Source: Pantoea dispersa (GTDB taxonomy: Bacteria > Pseudomonadota > Gammaproteobacteria > Enterobacterales > Enterobacteriaceae). From it: 64,000 nucleotides of DNA. Shown piece after piece: positions 17,825-27,991 of the stretch (its first letter is position 1; every line of letters begins with the position of its first letter). A program made the translations under genes and the position numbers. The DNA lies in contig NZ_SCKT01000003.1 of the NCBI RefSeq assembly GCF_014155765.1, positions 124,001 through 188,000 of the forward strand, in the 5' to 3' direction. Under the pieces are notes generated by a model. That model saw only the letters and a program-made list of their open reading frames with translations, was not told where the DNA came from and made no database searches.

Positions 17825-18340
17825 CGCCATTGATGGCGACCGAAATCCGCATGATGTGACTCATGCCAGTTAGCCTTTGACTTTATTAAAAAAAGAGACA
17901 CTTTGCGTAGCGGCGCAATTTATTGCGCGATGAATCTCGCCGCTACTATAGGGTGCGGCTTGCGTTTTCGTCACCGAACGGCATTACGCCATTTATGACG
18001 ACCAAAACCCGCATGATGTAACGCTTGCCAGTTAACCTTTGAATTTATTTAAAAAAAGAGGCACATTTCGTAGCGGCGCAATTTATTGCGCGATAAATCG
18101 CGCCGCTACGATAGGGTGCGGCTTGCGTTTTCGTCACCGAACGGCATTACGCCATTGATGGCGACCAGAACCCGCATGATGTAACGCTTACCAGTTAACC
18201 TTTGATTTTATTTAAAAAGAGGCACTTTTCGTAGCGGCGCAATTTATTGCGCGATAAATCGCGCCGCTACGATAGGGTGCGGCTTGCGTTTTCGTCACCG
18301 AACGGCATTACGCCATTGATGGCGACCGGACCATCATGAT
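17825..18340. repeat. Tandem array: three copies of a 162-bp unit plus a partial copy
   Basis: Units begin with CGCCATT at 17825, 17987, 18150 and 18311 (partial), a period of 161-163 bases with few differences between copies 2 and 3. Each unit contains an almost perfect 40-bp palindrome whose outer arms are GTAGCGGCGC and GCGCCGCTAC, at about 17907-17946, 18070-18109 and 18231-18270. Each also contains a second small inverted sequence around CGCCATTGATGGCG. No coding frame runs through it. The array fills the gap between yfgG and tehB and ends about 10 bases from the tehB stop. Confidence 0.93.
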
Positions 18341-18348
18341 GCCAGCCA

Positions 18349-18948
18349 TCAGTAGCTGGCTTTCTGCGCCAGCAGGGTAGCGAAGCGATACTTAATGCGC
18401 TGACCGTGTTCATCGCGGCGATGCAGTTCACCGACCTCTTCGTTGTACTTCACGATGTGCCAGTTACGGTAATAATGGCTCAGCTCGCCCGATTTAAAGG
18501 TAAACGGGAAGTTTTGCGTGTTGGGATAATCATCGGTGCTCATCGCCGCCACAATCAGGTTGTAACCGTACTTGCGCGTGCTGGCCTGCATATCGGCGAT
18601 CAGCTGCGGGATGGTCGCCGGCTGCAGGAACATCATCACCACGGTAGAAAACACAAACTGATAATCACCGTTGAAGCGCATCTGATTCAGGTCGCACTGT
18701 TCGGTATGTATCTGCTGCAGCTGCTCTTCCGCGATGATGCTGTTAAGGCGTTCCAGGCTCTGCGGATTGTTGTCCCAGGCGGTAACAGTAAAACCGTGCT
18801 GATTAAGCAGCAGGCTGTTGCGGCCCTGGCCGCAGCCGAGGTCCAGCGCGTTACCCACTGCCAGTTTTGGCAGCGCTGCCAGCACTTCGGAGTGGGGCGG
18901 CGTCAGGCCGTATTTCTCCGCAAAATAGTTATCGGGGCGTGTTGTCAT
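18349..18948 (-). CDS. tehB: Tellurite-resistance S-adenosylmethionine methyltransferase
   Basis: A 199-residue class I methyltransferase that closely follows E. coli TehB (197). The SAM-binding motif is LDLGCGQGRNS (35-45), and the family segments STVVMMFLQPATIPQLI and VAAMSTDDYP are present. The C-terminus is VKYNEEVGELHRRDEHGQRIKYRFATLLA. It acts in the cytoplasm, methylating tellurite and selenite species in the E. coli case. No tehA lies beside it. It sits 27 bases downstream of ppx on the same strand and could be the last gene of that transcript. Confidence 0.92.
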   Translation of the reverse strand: MTTRPDNYFAEKYGLTPPHSEVLAALPKLAVGNALDLGCGQGRNSLLLNQHGFTVTAWDNNPQSLERLNSIIAEEQLQQIHTEQCDLNQMRFNGDYQFVFSTVVMMFLQPATIPQLIADMQASTRKYGYNLIVAAMSTDDYPNTQNFPFTFKSGELSHYYRNWHIVKYNEEVGELHRRDEHGQRIKYRFATLLAQKASY

Positions 18949-18975
18949 AGTGCTATTGCGGGCCTGAAGCCCGCG

Positions 18976-20499
18976 TTACTCCTCTTCCAGCATCAGTTTC
19001 CAGCCGGTGACGTCATTCCAGTAAGCCTGCTCCCGCTCCAGATCCAGCTGAACCAGCGTGTTCTGGCTGAGGAAACCGGCCGGGAAGGTCAGCGTCCAGT
19101 GACCATCGTCGGTGCTCAGCTTCAGCGTGTCGGGGCGCGTGGTGGCCTGACGCTGATTGTTCAGCAGGGTGCCGAGCCGCAGCAGGAAGATCATCGGCAG
19201 GAACTGTTTCTTTTTGAACAAGGTGAAACGCGGCATCTCATCCTGCTTCACCGCTTTACGGTGGAAGCGTACCAGCGTGGCCAGCAGCATCTGTTGATCC
19301 TGATTAAAGCCCGGCATATTGGAGTTTTGCAGGATGTAGGCCGAATGACGCTGCATACCGCTGTGGTTGATGGTCAGCCCGACTTCATGCAGCAGCGCTG
19401 CCCACTTCATCAGCGCCGTCAGCTGGGGATTGGCCAGCTTCGGGTTCTGCTCCAGCCACTGGCTGTACAGCTGTTCGGTGGTTTCCAGCACGCGGCGTGC
19501 CTGGTCGCTGTCGATAGCGTAATGATTCGCCAGGCTCTGCGCGGTGCGGCTGCGGATATCCTGATGACGGAAGCGGCCCTCCATCTCATACAGCACGCCT
19601 TCACGCAGCGCGCCATCCGACAGGCGCAGCTCGCGAATGGCAAGCGCGTCAAACACGCCACACAGAATCGCCAGCCCCGGCACAAACACCGCCTTGCGCT
19701 CATCCGACAGGCCCGGCAGGCTCAGGGCAGCAAAGGATTTGTGCTTCAGCACTTCGCTCACCAGCATGTCGAGGTTTTCCGGCGTCACGCGCTTCTCTTT
19801 CTCGCCCATCGCCAGCAGCACTTCGCAGGCCGCTTTGATACTGCCGGACGCGCCCAGCGCATACTGCCAGCCCTGCAGACGGTACTGCCACGCCAGCGTT
19901 TCCAGCTTTTGCGCGGCGGCCAGCCGGGCGCGGCGGAAATTCTCCTGGCTAATCTCGCCTTTCGGGAAGTAGAGGTTGGCGAAGCTGACGCAGCCCATGC
20001 GGCGACTCTCCACCAGCTGCGGCTCAAAATCTTCGCCGATCACCAGCTCGGTTGAACCGCCGCCGATATCAATCACCAGCTTGCGGCCTTTCTCCGGCTG
20101 CGTGTGCTCAACGCCCATAAAGATCAGGCGCGCCTCTTCATTGCCGGAAATCACCTCGATCGGATAAGGGATGACCTCCGCAGCGCGCTGCAGAAACTCT
20201 TCCGCGTTGGACGCGATGCGCAGCGTGTGCGTACCGACGATGGTGACGTTGGCGGCACTGAACCCCTGCAGGCGCTCGGCAAATAGCGCCAGGCAGCTCA
20301 GCCCGCGCTCCATCGCTTCTTCGCTCAGGCGATTTTGCGCATCCAGCCCGTCGGCGAGGTGCACGCGCTGTTTCAGGCGTCCCAGCACCTGCATGGCGCC
20401 ATCCACCACGCGGGCAATCACCATGTGGAAGCTGTTCGAGCCGAGATCGATGGCGGCGAATTCCTGCGGTTTCGGCGTACTTTTATGGGAGATTGGCAT
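18976..20499 (-). CDS. ppx: Exopolyphosphatase
   Basis: A 507-residue ASKHA-fold phosphatase. The N-terminal phosphate-1 motif is [16 protein letters not shown], the catalytic/ATPase-like segment is [11 protein letters not shown], and a C-terminal HD-like domain follows. It releases orthophosphate from the ends of polyphosphate; family members also hydrolyse pppGpp. It begins 5 bases after the ppk stop, as in the E. coli ppk-ppx operon. Confidence 0.96.
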   Translation of the reverse strand: MPISHKSTPKPQEFAAIDLGSNSFHMVIARVVDGAMQVLGRLKQRVHLADGLDAQNRLSEEAMERGLSCLALFAERLQGFSAANVTIVGTHTLRIASNAEEFLQRAAEVIPYPIEVISGNEEARLIFMGVEHTQPEKGRKLVIDIGGGSTELVIGEDFEPQLVESRRMGCVSFANLYFPKGEISQENFRRARLAAAQKLETLAWQYRLQGWQYALGASGSIKAACEVLLAMGEKEKRVTPENLDMLVSEVLKHKSFAALSLPGLSDERKAVFVPGLAILCGVFDALAIRELRLSDGALREGVLYEMEGRFRHQDIRSRTAQSLANHYAIDSDQARRVLETTEQLYSQWLEQNPKLANPQLTALMKWAALLHEVGLTINHSGMQRHSAYILQNSNMPGFNQDQQMLLATLVRFHRKAVKQDEMPRFTLFKKKQFLPMIFLLRLGTLLNNQRQATTRPDTLKLSTDDGHWTLTFPAGFLSQNTLVQLDLEREQAYWNDVTGWKLMLEEE

Positions 20500-20504
20500 A
20501 GGCG

Positions 20505-22565
20505 TTATTCGGGTTGTTCCAGTTTCTTGATGTAATCGTAAATCGCCAGCTGCGAGCGCACCTTCTTGCGATTGCCGCGCGGAACATAACGGTTACTCAA
20601 TTCTTTGTCTACGATGCGGGCTTTTACCGTATCACTTAACAGAATGGCAATGATATCCAGTATGCGCTGTTTCAGGCGCGGATCGAGCACCGACACCGCC
20701 ACTTCGATACGATAATCGATGTTGCGCGTCATCCAGTCCGCCGACGACAGGAATACTTTTTTATCGCCGCCGCTTTCAAAAATATAGACGCGGTCGTGCT
20801 CGAGGTAGCGGTCAACGATACTGGTGATGCGAATATTTTCACTGATGCCCGGCAAATCGGGGATCAGCGAGCACATGCCGCGCACCAGCAGGTTGATCTT
20901 CACGCCGGCCGATGAGGCGGCATACAGCCGATCCACCAGACCATTGTCCACCAGGTTGTTGATTTTCAGCGTAATGCCGGAAGGATTGCCCTGCTGCGCG
21001 TTGGCAATCTCGTTATCAATCAGCTGATACAGCATGGCGCGCGAGTTTTGCGGCGACACCATCAGGTGTTCGAACGTTACCGGGCGATACGGGTTTTCGA
21101 TAAAGTTAAATACGCGCCGGACTTCGTTGGTGATGCGCGCATCGGCGGTCAGCAGCGAATAGTCAGTGTAAATACGCGCGGTTTTTTCGTTGAAGTTGCC
21201 GGTGCCGATGTGGGCGTAACGCACCACTTCCTCACCCTCGCGGCGGGAGATCAGGAACAGCTTGGCGTGAATCTTCAGGCCGGGCGCTGAGAAAATCACG
21301 TGCACGCCCGCTTCGGTCAGCCGCTTCGCCCAGCGAATGTTGGCTTCTTCATCGAAGCGCGCCTGCAGCTCGACCACCACCGTGACCTTTTTACCGTTGT
21401 AGGCGGCGTGGATCATCGCATCCATGATGCGCGAATTCTTGGCCACGCGGTAAATGTTGATCTTGATGGCCAGCACGTTCGGGTCAAACGACGCCTGACG
21501 CAGCAGCTCCAGCACGTGCTCAAAGGTGTGGTACGGATAGTAAAGCAGCACATCGCGGTTGCGGATGGCATCAAAGCCGTTGCGGAAGCCATCAAAACCG
21601 ATATGACGAATCTGCGGCAGCGGACGATTTTCCAGATTGGCTTTACCCACGTTCGGGAAGCCGATGAAATCTTTGAAGTTATGATAACGGCCGCCCGGCA
21701 CAATCGAGTCGTAGCTTGAGATCGACAGCTTATGGCGCAGCATTTCCACCATCGCATCGGGCATATCGCGCTGATAGACAAAGCGCACCGGCTCGGCGGT
21801 CAGGCGCTGTTTCAGGCTGGAGGACATCAGCTCCAGCAGGCTGGATTCCATCTCCGTGACCAGATCGTACTCGGCGTCGCGCGTCATTTTCATTGAATAG
21901 GCGTTCAGCGCGTCGTAATCAAAGAAGCCTTTAAAAATCTCATCAAGGCAGTAGCGCAGAATGTTATCGAGCAGAATCATGGGCTTGCGACGACGCGGCG
22001 ATTCTGCCGGCAGATTCACAAAGCGCGGCACTTTATCGGACGGGATCTCCAGCAGGGCGTAACGGATTTCTTCGCCGCGGATAATCTCCACCGCCAGATA
22101 GGTGTAGTCGTCTTTCAGGAACTCAATCAGGTCGGTGTCGTGGTTGATCAGAATTGGCGTGACGTGCTGGCGCAGCTGATGCTTAAAGTAGTAGCGCAGC
22201 CACTCCTGCTGATTGGGTGACAGCTGGCGCTCGTTGATCAGGAAAATCTGGTTGCGCGCCATTTCCAGCAGCAGGTCGTTATACAGAGCATCGAACTCCT
22301 GATCCGATTTCTGTACCCGCAGCTGAATCTTTTTCAGCAAATGGCGCAGGGTGGTGGGCGTCCCCTGTTCTTCGCCAATCAGAATGCGGCGCTTGAGATC
22401 GGCAAAGCGCACTTTGTAAAACTCTTCCAGGTTGTTGGAATAGATGCCGAGAAAACGCATACGCTCAATGAGCGGATTGCTTTTATCAGCGGCTTCCTGC
22501 AGCACGCGTTCGTTAAAGGTTAACCAGCTTAGTTCTTTTTCTATATACAGCTTTTCCTGACCCAT
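20505..22565 (-). CDS. ppk: Polyphosphate kinase
   Basis: A 686-residue membrane-associated enzyme matching E. coli PPK1 (688). It makes polyphosphate reversibly from ATP. The N-terminal domain starts [19 protein letters not shown]. Two phospholipase-D-like catalytic domains follow, with the autophosphorylated histidine in [11 protein letters not shown] and the segment [19 protein letters not shown]. Upstream of and coupled to ppx; divergent from the pstC-like gene with 183 bases between the start codons. Confidence 0.97.
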   Translation of the reverse strand: MGQEKLYIEKELSWLTFNERVLQEAADKSNPLIERMRFLGIYSNNLEEFYKVRFADLKRRILIGEEQGTPTTLRHLLKKIQLRVQKSDQEFDALYNDLLLEMARNQIFLINERQLSPNQQEWLRYYFKHQLRQHVTPILINHDTDLIEFLKDDYTYLAVEIIRGEEIRYALLEIPSDKVPRFVNLPAESPRRRKPMILLDNILRYCLDEIFKGFFDYDALNAYSMKMTRDAEYDLVTEMESSLLELMSSSLKQRLTAEPVRFVYQRDMPDAMVEMLRHKLSISSYDSIVPGGRYHNFKDFIGFPNVGKANLENRPLPQIRHIGFDGFRNGFDAIRNRDVLLYYPYHTFEHVLELLRQASFDPNVLAIKINIYRVAKNSRIMDAMIHAAYNGKKVTVVVELQARFDEEANIRWAKRLTEAGVHVIFSAPGLKIHAKLFLISRREGEEVVRYAHIGTGNFNEKTARIYTDYSLLTADARITNEVRRVFNFIENPYRPVTFEHLMVSPQNSRAMLYQLIDNEIANAQQGNPSGITLKINNLVDNGLVDRLYAASSAGVKINLLVRGMCSLIPDLPGISENIRITSIVDRYLEHDRVYIFESGGDKKVFLSSADWMTRNIDYRIEVAVSVLDPRLKQRILDIIAILLSDTVKARIVDKELSNRYVPRGNRKKVRSQLAIYDYIKKLEQPE

Positions 22566-22748
22566 TCTGACTCCGTGATGCTGTTGCTGGACGGAATGTC
22601 CGGCGGAATAAACGCAAAATTGCGGTTCCGCTCAGTGTCCTCCACCATTATGGCGAGAGTATGGCAGCCTTGTCCAACCTCAACAGTTGTCTTATCAATC
22701 AGCTACGGGCAACATAGCGGCATAACTTCAAGGGTAACTCTGGCCTGC

Positions 22749-24842
22749 ATGAGCATAAATCGTATTCCTGTCCACTTTAGTGACCGTCGTCGACGCGTCA
22801 TCGATCAGTTCGTGCGCCGCATCGTCACGGCCTGCGGTGTGGGAATTTTACTGCTGATGCTGCTGCTGTTCTTCTGGCTGATCTGGGTGGTGATGCCGCT
22901 GTTCAGCGCGCCGGGCATGCAGCCGACGCTCAGTCAGCAGCTGTGGGACAAAGCCCCGGCGCTGGCGCTGGGCAGCGAAGGCCAGCTCGGCTGGCGCATC
23001 AGCCGCAACGAAGCGCGCTTTATTCCGCTCGACGGCCAGCCAGCGGGCGACGCGCTGGCGCTGAACGGCCAGCCGCAGGCGGCGGTGACCAGCAGCGACG
23101 GCAGCAGCGTATTGCTCAATATGCAGGGCGATCTGTTGCTGATGCAACCGCTCATCCACGGCCAGCACGGTGAATGGTATTTCCCGCTGGGCGATCGGCC
23201 GCTGCATCTGCCGCAGGGCGCGGTCAGCCAGATGGCGCTGGCAGTGCCGGGCGATCACCAGTGGCGCATCGCCGCACAAACGCCGGCCGGTATCAGCCTG
23301 CTGACCTTTGCCGGCCAGAAACGCATCGACCTGATTGTATTGCCCGGTGAGCAGGCCGACCTGATGCGGTTGTCGCCGGACGGCACGCTGCTGTACACCA
23401 GTGCCGGACGGCTGTTGCGGGTGTGGCAGATTACGCCGCAGGGCGCGCAGCTGCGGGAAACCCAGACGCTGACTCAGCAACCGCGCAGCCTGCAACTGCT
23501 GGCGGGCGGGCGCAGCTTACTGATTCAGGATGCGCGTGGCATTCAGCAGTGGTTTGCCATTACCGGCGACCACGGGCCACGGCTGCAGCAGATTCACACC
23601 TTCACGCACAGCGCGGGTGTGCTCGGCATCGTGCCTGAGGCGCAGCGGCGCGTTTTTGCCAGCTTTGACGCGCAGGGCGTGGTGCGCCTGTTCGCCAGCA
23701 AGCAGGCGGGCCCGATTGTCACGCGCCAGCTGGCCGCGGGCATCAGTGCGCTAGCAATGTCTCCGCGCGGCGATAGCCTGTTCGTCGAACGTGCCGGACA
23801 GTGGCAGCAATTCGCGCTGGATAATCCGTGGCCCGATTTCAGCTGGCGCAATCTGTGGCAGAAAATCTGGTATGAAAACTATCCGCAGCCGGACTGGGTA
23901 TGGCAATCCACCGCCGCCGGCGACAGCTATCAGGCCAAATTCAGCCTGATGCCGCTGGTGATCGGCACGCTGAAAGCAGCGTCGCTGGCGCTGCTGTTTG
24001 CCACGCCGCTGGCGCTGGCGGCGGCAATGTATACCGCATGGTTTATGTCGCCGGGCCTGCGCCGCTGGGTCAAGCCGGGCATTGAAATGATGGGCGCGCT
24101 GCCGAGCGTGGTGATTGGCCTGATCGCTGGCGTGTGGCTGGCGCCGCACATCAGCCGCGCGCTGCCTGGCGTGATGCTGCTGCCGCTGGTGCTGGCCGCC
24201 ACGCTGCTGGTGTGCGGCGTGCTCAGTCCGCGTTTGCCGGCGCGCTGGCGGCGGCCCGGTTTTGAAGTGCTGCTGCTGATGCCGCTGCTGTTACTGGTGA
24301 CGTTACTGACGCTGTGGCTGCCGACACTGTGGTGGCCGCAGATGGGCGAACAGCTGGCGCACTATGAGCAGCGTAACCTGCTGGTGGCGGCGCTGGCGAT
24401 GGGCTTCGCGCTGGTGCCGCTGATCTTTACCCTGGCGGAAGATGCGTTGTTTAGCGTGCCGGTGGCGCTGGGGCAGGGCTCGCTGGCGCTGGGCGCGACA
24501 CCGTGGCAAACCCTGACGCGCGTGGTGCTGCCGGGCGCGTCGGCAGGCATTTTTGCTGCGCTGATGATCGGCTTTGGTCGTGCGGTGGGCGAAACCATGA
24601 TTGTGCTGATGGCCACCGGCAACACGCCGGTGAGCGAAGGCGGACTGTTTGCCGGGCTGCGCGCGCTGTCAGCCAATATCGCCATTGAAATGCCGGAAGC
24701 CGCGGCGGGCAGCGCCCATTATCGCATCCTGTTTCTCAGTGCGTTGCTGCTGCTGATATTCACGCTGGCGATCAACACCGTGGCGGAACTGATTCGCCAG
24801 CGGCTGCGTCAGCGCTACAGTCAGCATGAGGGGCAGGCATGA
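22749..24842 (+). CDS. Enlarged PstC-like ABC permease
   Basis: A 697-residue protein, more than twice E. coli PstC (319). TM1 is at 27-51. Then comes a roughly 345-residue soluble insert (about 52-395), predicted periplasmic, made of repeated strand-rich blocks that look like a beta-propeller. Phosphate-permease helices start at about 400 (LMPLVIGTLKAASLALLFATPLALAAA). The EAA loop region contains LGATPWQTLTRVVLPGASAGI and GRAVGETMIVLM. Pseudomonas PstC has a similar long form. The start at 22749 is chosen for its short, basic N-terminus, but the ribosome site is weak. The stop overlaps the pstA-like start (ATGA). No pstS is present. Phosphate transport is the family role, not shown here. 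Confidence 0.85.
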   Translation: MSINRIPVHFSDRRRRVIDQFVRRIVTACGVGILLLMLLLFFWLIWVVMPLFSAPGMQPTLSQQLWDKAPALALGSEGQLGWRISRNEARFIPLDGQPAGDALALNGQPQAAVTSSDGSSVLLNMQGDLLLMQPLIHGQHGEWYFPLGDRPLHLPQGAVSQMALAVPGDHQWRIAAQTPAGISLLTFAGQKRIDLIVLPGEQADLMRLSPDGTLLYTSAGRLLRVWQITPQGAQLRETQTLTQQPRSLQLLAGGRSLLIQDARGIQQWFAITGDHGPRLQQIHTFTHSAGVLGIVPEAQRRVFASFDAQGVVRLFASKQAGPIVTRQLAAGISALAMSPRGDSLFVERAGQWQQFALDNPWPDFSWRNLWQKIWYENYPQPDWVWQSTAAGDSYQAKFSLMPLVIGTLKAASLALLFATPLALAAAMYTAWFMSPGLRRWVKPGIEMMGALPSVVIGLIAGVWLAPHISRALPGVMLLPLVLAATLLVCGVLSPRLPARWRRPGFEVLLLMPLLLLVTLLTLWLPTLWWPQMGEQLAHYEQRNLLVAALAMGFALVPLIFTLAEDALFSVPVALGQGSLALGATPWQTLTRVVLPGASAGIFAALMIGFGRAVGETMIVLMATGNTPVSEGGLFAGLRALSANIAIEMPEAAAGSAHYRILFLSALLLLIFTLAINTVAELIRQRLRQRYSQHEGQA

Positions 24843-26437
24843 GCGCGCTGCGTCAAAACGATCGCTGGCGCTGGCTGACTGCCGGTGCGGTCGCCGTCTG
24901 CCTGCTGGCATTTACCTTATTAATCGGCCTGCTGGGCTGGCAGGGCGTCAGGGCGTTCTGGCCGCAGCCGGTCGATCAGTATCAGTTCCAGCCGCCGCAG
25001 GGGGCACCGCTGATGGTGCTGGGTGAAACGCTGGATCGCCAGCAGCATGGCGATCGCTGGCGCTACGTAGTGAAAACCGGCAACCGCGATTTTGCCGCGC
25101 CGGATTTCCGCGTCATCGTCAGTCAGGGCGAAGCGCAAACCCGACGCCCGGCAGAAGTGCTGGTGCTACAGCGACGCAGTGGCGGCAATGCCTACGGCTG
25201 GCTGGTGGAGCTGCGTGAAGACAACGAGGTGCTGACCGCGCGCGACCGCGATGCACTGCTGCAGCAGCGGCTGAAGCAGGTGCATGAGCAGCTGCGCCAG
25301 GCGAGCAACATCCGGCGTATTGAAATGGCGCGCCTTAACGCGCAGCTGGAGAGTCTGCAACAGCAGGCTGACGAGCAGCGGCGCGGTGGTCACTTCAGCC
25401 TGCAGGATCAGTCAGAACTGGATGCCAACAGCGCGGCGCTGCATAAACGCTTCGGCGCGCTGGCGCAGCAGCTGGCGCATCTGCAGCATGAAAGCCAGCG
25501 CGATACGCTGGTGCTGCGCGACGTGCAGGGCGACGATCATCTGATTCCGCTGGCGCAGGTGGTGGCCGCCTGGTATCCAAACAGCCTGAGCCTCGGGCAG
25601 AAAATCGGGCATTTCCTCAGTCAGATCTGGCAGTTTGTCAGTGACTCGCCCACCTCGGGCGGCAGTGAAAATGGCGCGCTGCCGGCGATTTTCGGCACTG
25701 TTTTGATGGTGCTGCTGATGTCGGTGATTGTCATGCCGCTGGGCGTGGTGGCCGCCGTCTGGCTGCACGAATACGCCGGGCGCAACGCGCTCACCCGGCT
25801 GGTGCGCATTGCGGTGGTGAATCTGGCTGGCGTGCCGTCGATTGTGTATGGCGTGTTTGGCCTCGGCTTTTTTGTCTGGCTGATTGGCGGTACCCTCGAT
25901 CAGCTGTTCTTCTCCCGCTCGCTGCCCAATCCTACCTTCGGCACGCCTGGCCTGCTGTGGGCGGCGCTGACGCTGGCGCTGCTGACGCTGCCGGTAGTGA
26001 TCGTCGCCACCGAAGAGGGGCTGTCGCGTATTCCGGACAATCTGCGTCAGGGCTCGCTGGCGCTGGGCGCAACCCAGGCAGAAACCCTGTGGCGCGTGGT
26101 GCTGCCGCTGGCGGTACCGGCAATGCTCACCGGCCTGATTCTGGCGGTGGCGCGCGCCGCCGGCGAAACTGCACCGCTGATGCTGGTGGGCGTGGTCAAA
26201 ATGGTGCCTGAGCTGCCGGTCGATGCGGTGTTTCCTTACCTGCATCTTGACCGTAAATTTATGCATCTCGGTTTTCAGATTTACGATCTGGCTTTCCAGA
26301 GCCCGAACATCGACGCCGATCGACCGCTGGTGTATGCTACGGCACTGCTGCTGGTGGCGATCATTCTGTCGCTTAACCTGCTGGCGATGGTGCTGCGCCA
26401 TCGCCTGCGCGAGCGCTACCGGCTTATGACGCACTAA
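24839..26437 (+). CDS. Enlarged PstA-like ABC permease
   Basis: A 532-residue protein against 296 for E. coli PstA. TM1 is at about 14-34, then an extra soluble region (about 35-270). Part of that region (about 130-220) is a Gln/Arg-rich coiled coil (QQRLKQVHEQLRQ, then LESLQQQADEQRRG). The usual permease core starts near 280 (LPAIFGTVLMVLLMSVIVMPLGVVAA), with EAA segment LGATQAETLWRVVLPLAVPAM and AAGETAPLMLVG. Translationally coupled to the pstC-like gene by a 4-base overlap and followed by the ATPase gene. Confidence 0.86.
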   Translation: MSALRQNDRWRWLTAGAVAVCLLAFTLLIGLLGWQGVRAFWPQPVDQYQFQPPQGAPLMVLGETLDRQQHGDRWRYVVKTGNRDFAAPDFRVIVSQGEAQTRRPAEVLVLQRRSGGNAYGWLVELREDNEVLTARDRDALLQQRLKQVHEQLRQASNIRRIEMARLNAQLESLQQQADEQRRGGHFSLQDQSELDANSAALHKRFGALAQQLAHLQHESQRDTLVLRDVQGDDHLIPLAQVVAAWYPNSLSLGQKIGHFLSQIWQFVSDSPTSGGSENGALPAIFGTVLMVLLMSVIVMPLGVVAAVWLHEYAGRNALTRLVRIAVVNLAGVPSIVYGVFGLGFFVWLIGGTLDQLFFSRSLPNPTFGTPGLLWAALTLALLTLPVVIVATEEGLSRIPDNLRQGSLALGATQAETLWRVVLPLAVPAMLTGLILAVARAAGETAPLMLVGVVKMVPELPVDAVFPYLHLDRKFMHLGFQIYDLAFQSPNIDADRPLVYATALLLVAIILSLNLLAMVLRHRLRERYRLMTH

Positions 26438-26449
26438 TAAGGTTTACAC

Positions 26450-27217
26450 ATGACGCCCGATTACGCTATTGCGCTCACCGTTAACCAGCTGTCGCTGTGG
26501 TACGGCGAACGGCAGGCGCTGAATAACATTGATCTGCAGATCCCGAAGCATCGCATCACGGCGCTGATTGGGCCCTCCGGCTGTGGTAAATCGACGCTGC
26601 TGCGCTGCTTCAATCGCATGAACGACGTCATTGATGGCTGCCGCATCGAAGGCGAGATTCTGCTCGATAGCCACGCGGTGATGCAGGCGAACCAGGACCT
26701 GCCGGCGCTGCGGCGACGCATCGGCATGGTGTTTCAGCGTCCCAATCCGTTCCCCAAGTCGATCTATGAGAATGTGGTTTACGGTCTGCGTTTGCAGGGC
26801 GTGCGCGATCGTCGCGTGCTGAATGAGGCCTGCGAGCGCGCGCTGCGGGCGGCGGCGCTGTGGGGCGAAGTGAAAGATCAGCTGGGGCAGAATGCGCTGA
26901 CGCTGTCGAGCGGTCAGCAGCAGCGTCTGGTGATTGCGCGCGCCATCGCCATCGAGCCGGAAGTGCTGCTGCTGGATGAACCCACCTCGGCGCTGGATCC
27001 GATCTCGACGCTGGTGATTGAAGAGTTGATGACCACGCTGAAGCAGCATTTCACGCTGGTGCTGGTGACGCACAACATGCAGCAGGCAGCGCGCGTATCC
27101 GATTACACCGCGTTTATGCATAACGGGCAGCTGGTGGAGTTTGATGAAACCGACCGGATTTTCACCGCACCGCAGGCGCGGCGCACCGAGGATTATATTA
27201 CCGGCCGGTTTGGGTAA
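26450..27217 (+). CDS. PstB-like phosphate ABC transporter ATPase
   Basis: A 255-residue ABC ATPase. Walker A is GPSGCGKST (41-49), the Q-loop [16 protein letters not shown] is diagnostic of PstB, Walker B is [13 protein letters not shown], and the H-loop is [14 protein letters not shown]. The ABC signature reads LSSGQQQR (152-159), with serine for the first glycine of LSGGQQQR. It powers the two permeases encoded just upstream (12-base gap). No phoU follows; the next gene is the convergent purN. Confidence 0.92.
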   Translation: MTPDYAIALTVNQLSLWYGERQALNNIDLQIPKHRITALIGPSGCGKSTLLRCFNRMNDVIDGCRIEGEILLDSHAVMQANQDLPALRRRIGMVFQRPNPFPKSIYENVVYGLRLQGVRDRRVLNEACERALRAAALWGEVKDQLGQNALTLSSGQQQRLVIARAIAIEPEVLLLDEPTSALDPISTLVIEELMTTLKQHFTLVLVTHNMQQAARVSDYTAFMHNGQLVEFDETDRIFTAPQARRTEDYITGRFG

Positions 27218-27231
27218 GTATTGTTAGGTTA

Positions 27232-27320
27232 GCGCGAAGAATCGCGCCGCTACGAAATGTGCAAAGAAATCATGCAGTAATAAAAGCCGGCACAGCCCCG
27301 TAGCGGCGCAATTTATTGCG
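27232..27320. repeat. Dispersed palindromic repeat with paired half-elements
   Basis: Two half-palindromes of the same family as the 17.8-18.3 kb array face away from each other. One ends GCGCCGCTAC (27243-27252) and the other starts GTAGCGGCGC (27300-27309), with about 47 bases between them. They sit between convergent pstB-like and purN genes and may serve as a transcription barrier. Confidence 0.75.
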
Positions 27321-27352
27321 TAATTCCTGCAAGCGCACGGCGTCAAGGTCAA

Positions 27353-27991
27353 TCAATCGTGCGCATAACCTTCCGGCGGCAGCGGTTCGCCATCTAACCA
27401 CGCTTTGCCCGCGCGCATCTGCAATCGTCCTTCGACAAACCAGCTGATTACCAGCGGGTAAATCGCGTGCTCCTGATGCTGCACGCGGGCGCTGATCTCA
27501 GCTTCGTCATCGTCGGCAAATACCGGCACGCGCGCCTGCAGAATGATCGGTCCACCGTCCAGCTCATCAGTCACAAAATGCACCGACGTCCCGTGTTCCG
27601 CGTCCCCGTTCGCCAGCGCCTGGCGATGCGTATGCAAACCGGGATATTTCGGCAGCAGCGACGGATGAATATTCAGCAGTCGATCGTGATAGTGCGCGAC
27701 AAACGCCGGGCTCAGAATGCGCATATAACCGGCCAGCACCACCAGATCCGGCGCATAAGCGTCGATCTGCTGCATCAGCTGGCGGTCAAAGGCGTCGCGA
27801 TCGGCGAAATCCTGCGCGGACAGCGCGTGAGCAGGCACGCTGGCCTGCTGCGCCCGCGTCAGACCATAGGCCGAGGCTTTATTACTGAAAACGGCAGCCA
27901 CGCTGCCGTTGATACGCCCGCTCTCGCAGGCGTCGAGGATGGACTGAAGATTGCTGCCGTTGCCGGAGATCAGTACAACCAGTTTCTTCAT
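27353..27991 (-). CDS. purN: Phosphoribosylglycinamide formyltransferase
   Basis: A 212-residue enzyme using 10-formyltetrahydrofolate to formylate GAR in purine synthesis. The N-terminal phosphate-binding motif is [12 protein letters not shown]. Catalytic positions lie in [18 protein letters not shown] (Asn and His) and [13 protein letters not shown] (Asp). Its start overlaps the purM stop by 4 bases, so the two are coupled as in E. coli. Confidence 0.97.
   Translation of the reverse strand: MKKLVVLISGNGSNLQSILDACESGRINGSVAAVFSNKASAYGLTRAQQASVPAHALSAQDFADRDAFDRQLMQQIDAYAPDLVVLAGYMRILSPAFVAHYHDRLLNIHPSLLPKYPGLHTHRQALANGDAEHGTSVHFVTDELDGGPIILQARVPVFADDDEAEISARVQHQEHAIYPLVISWFVEGRLQMRAGKAWLDGEPLPPEGYAHD

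Noticed and set aside
17825-18340. CRISPR array
   Set aside because: The whole 162-base unit repeats; there are no short repeats with unique spacers and no cas genes.
18406-20055. 549-codon plus-strand frame opposite tehB and ppx
   Set aside because: Antisense to two well-recognised genes, His/Gln/Arg-rich composition typical of reverse-strand translation, crosses a gene boundary.
22690-22710. Pho box between ppk and the pstC-like gene
   Set aside because: TTGTCTTAT resembles one half of a PhoB site but the second half does not match; too weak to claim.
25412-26434. 340-codon minus-strand frame opposite the pstA-like gene
   Set aside because: His/Gln/Arg-rich antisense translation with no domain; the plus strand encodes a clear permease.
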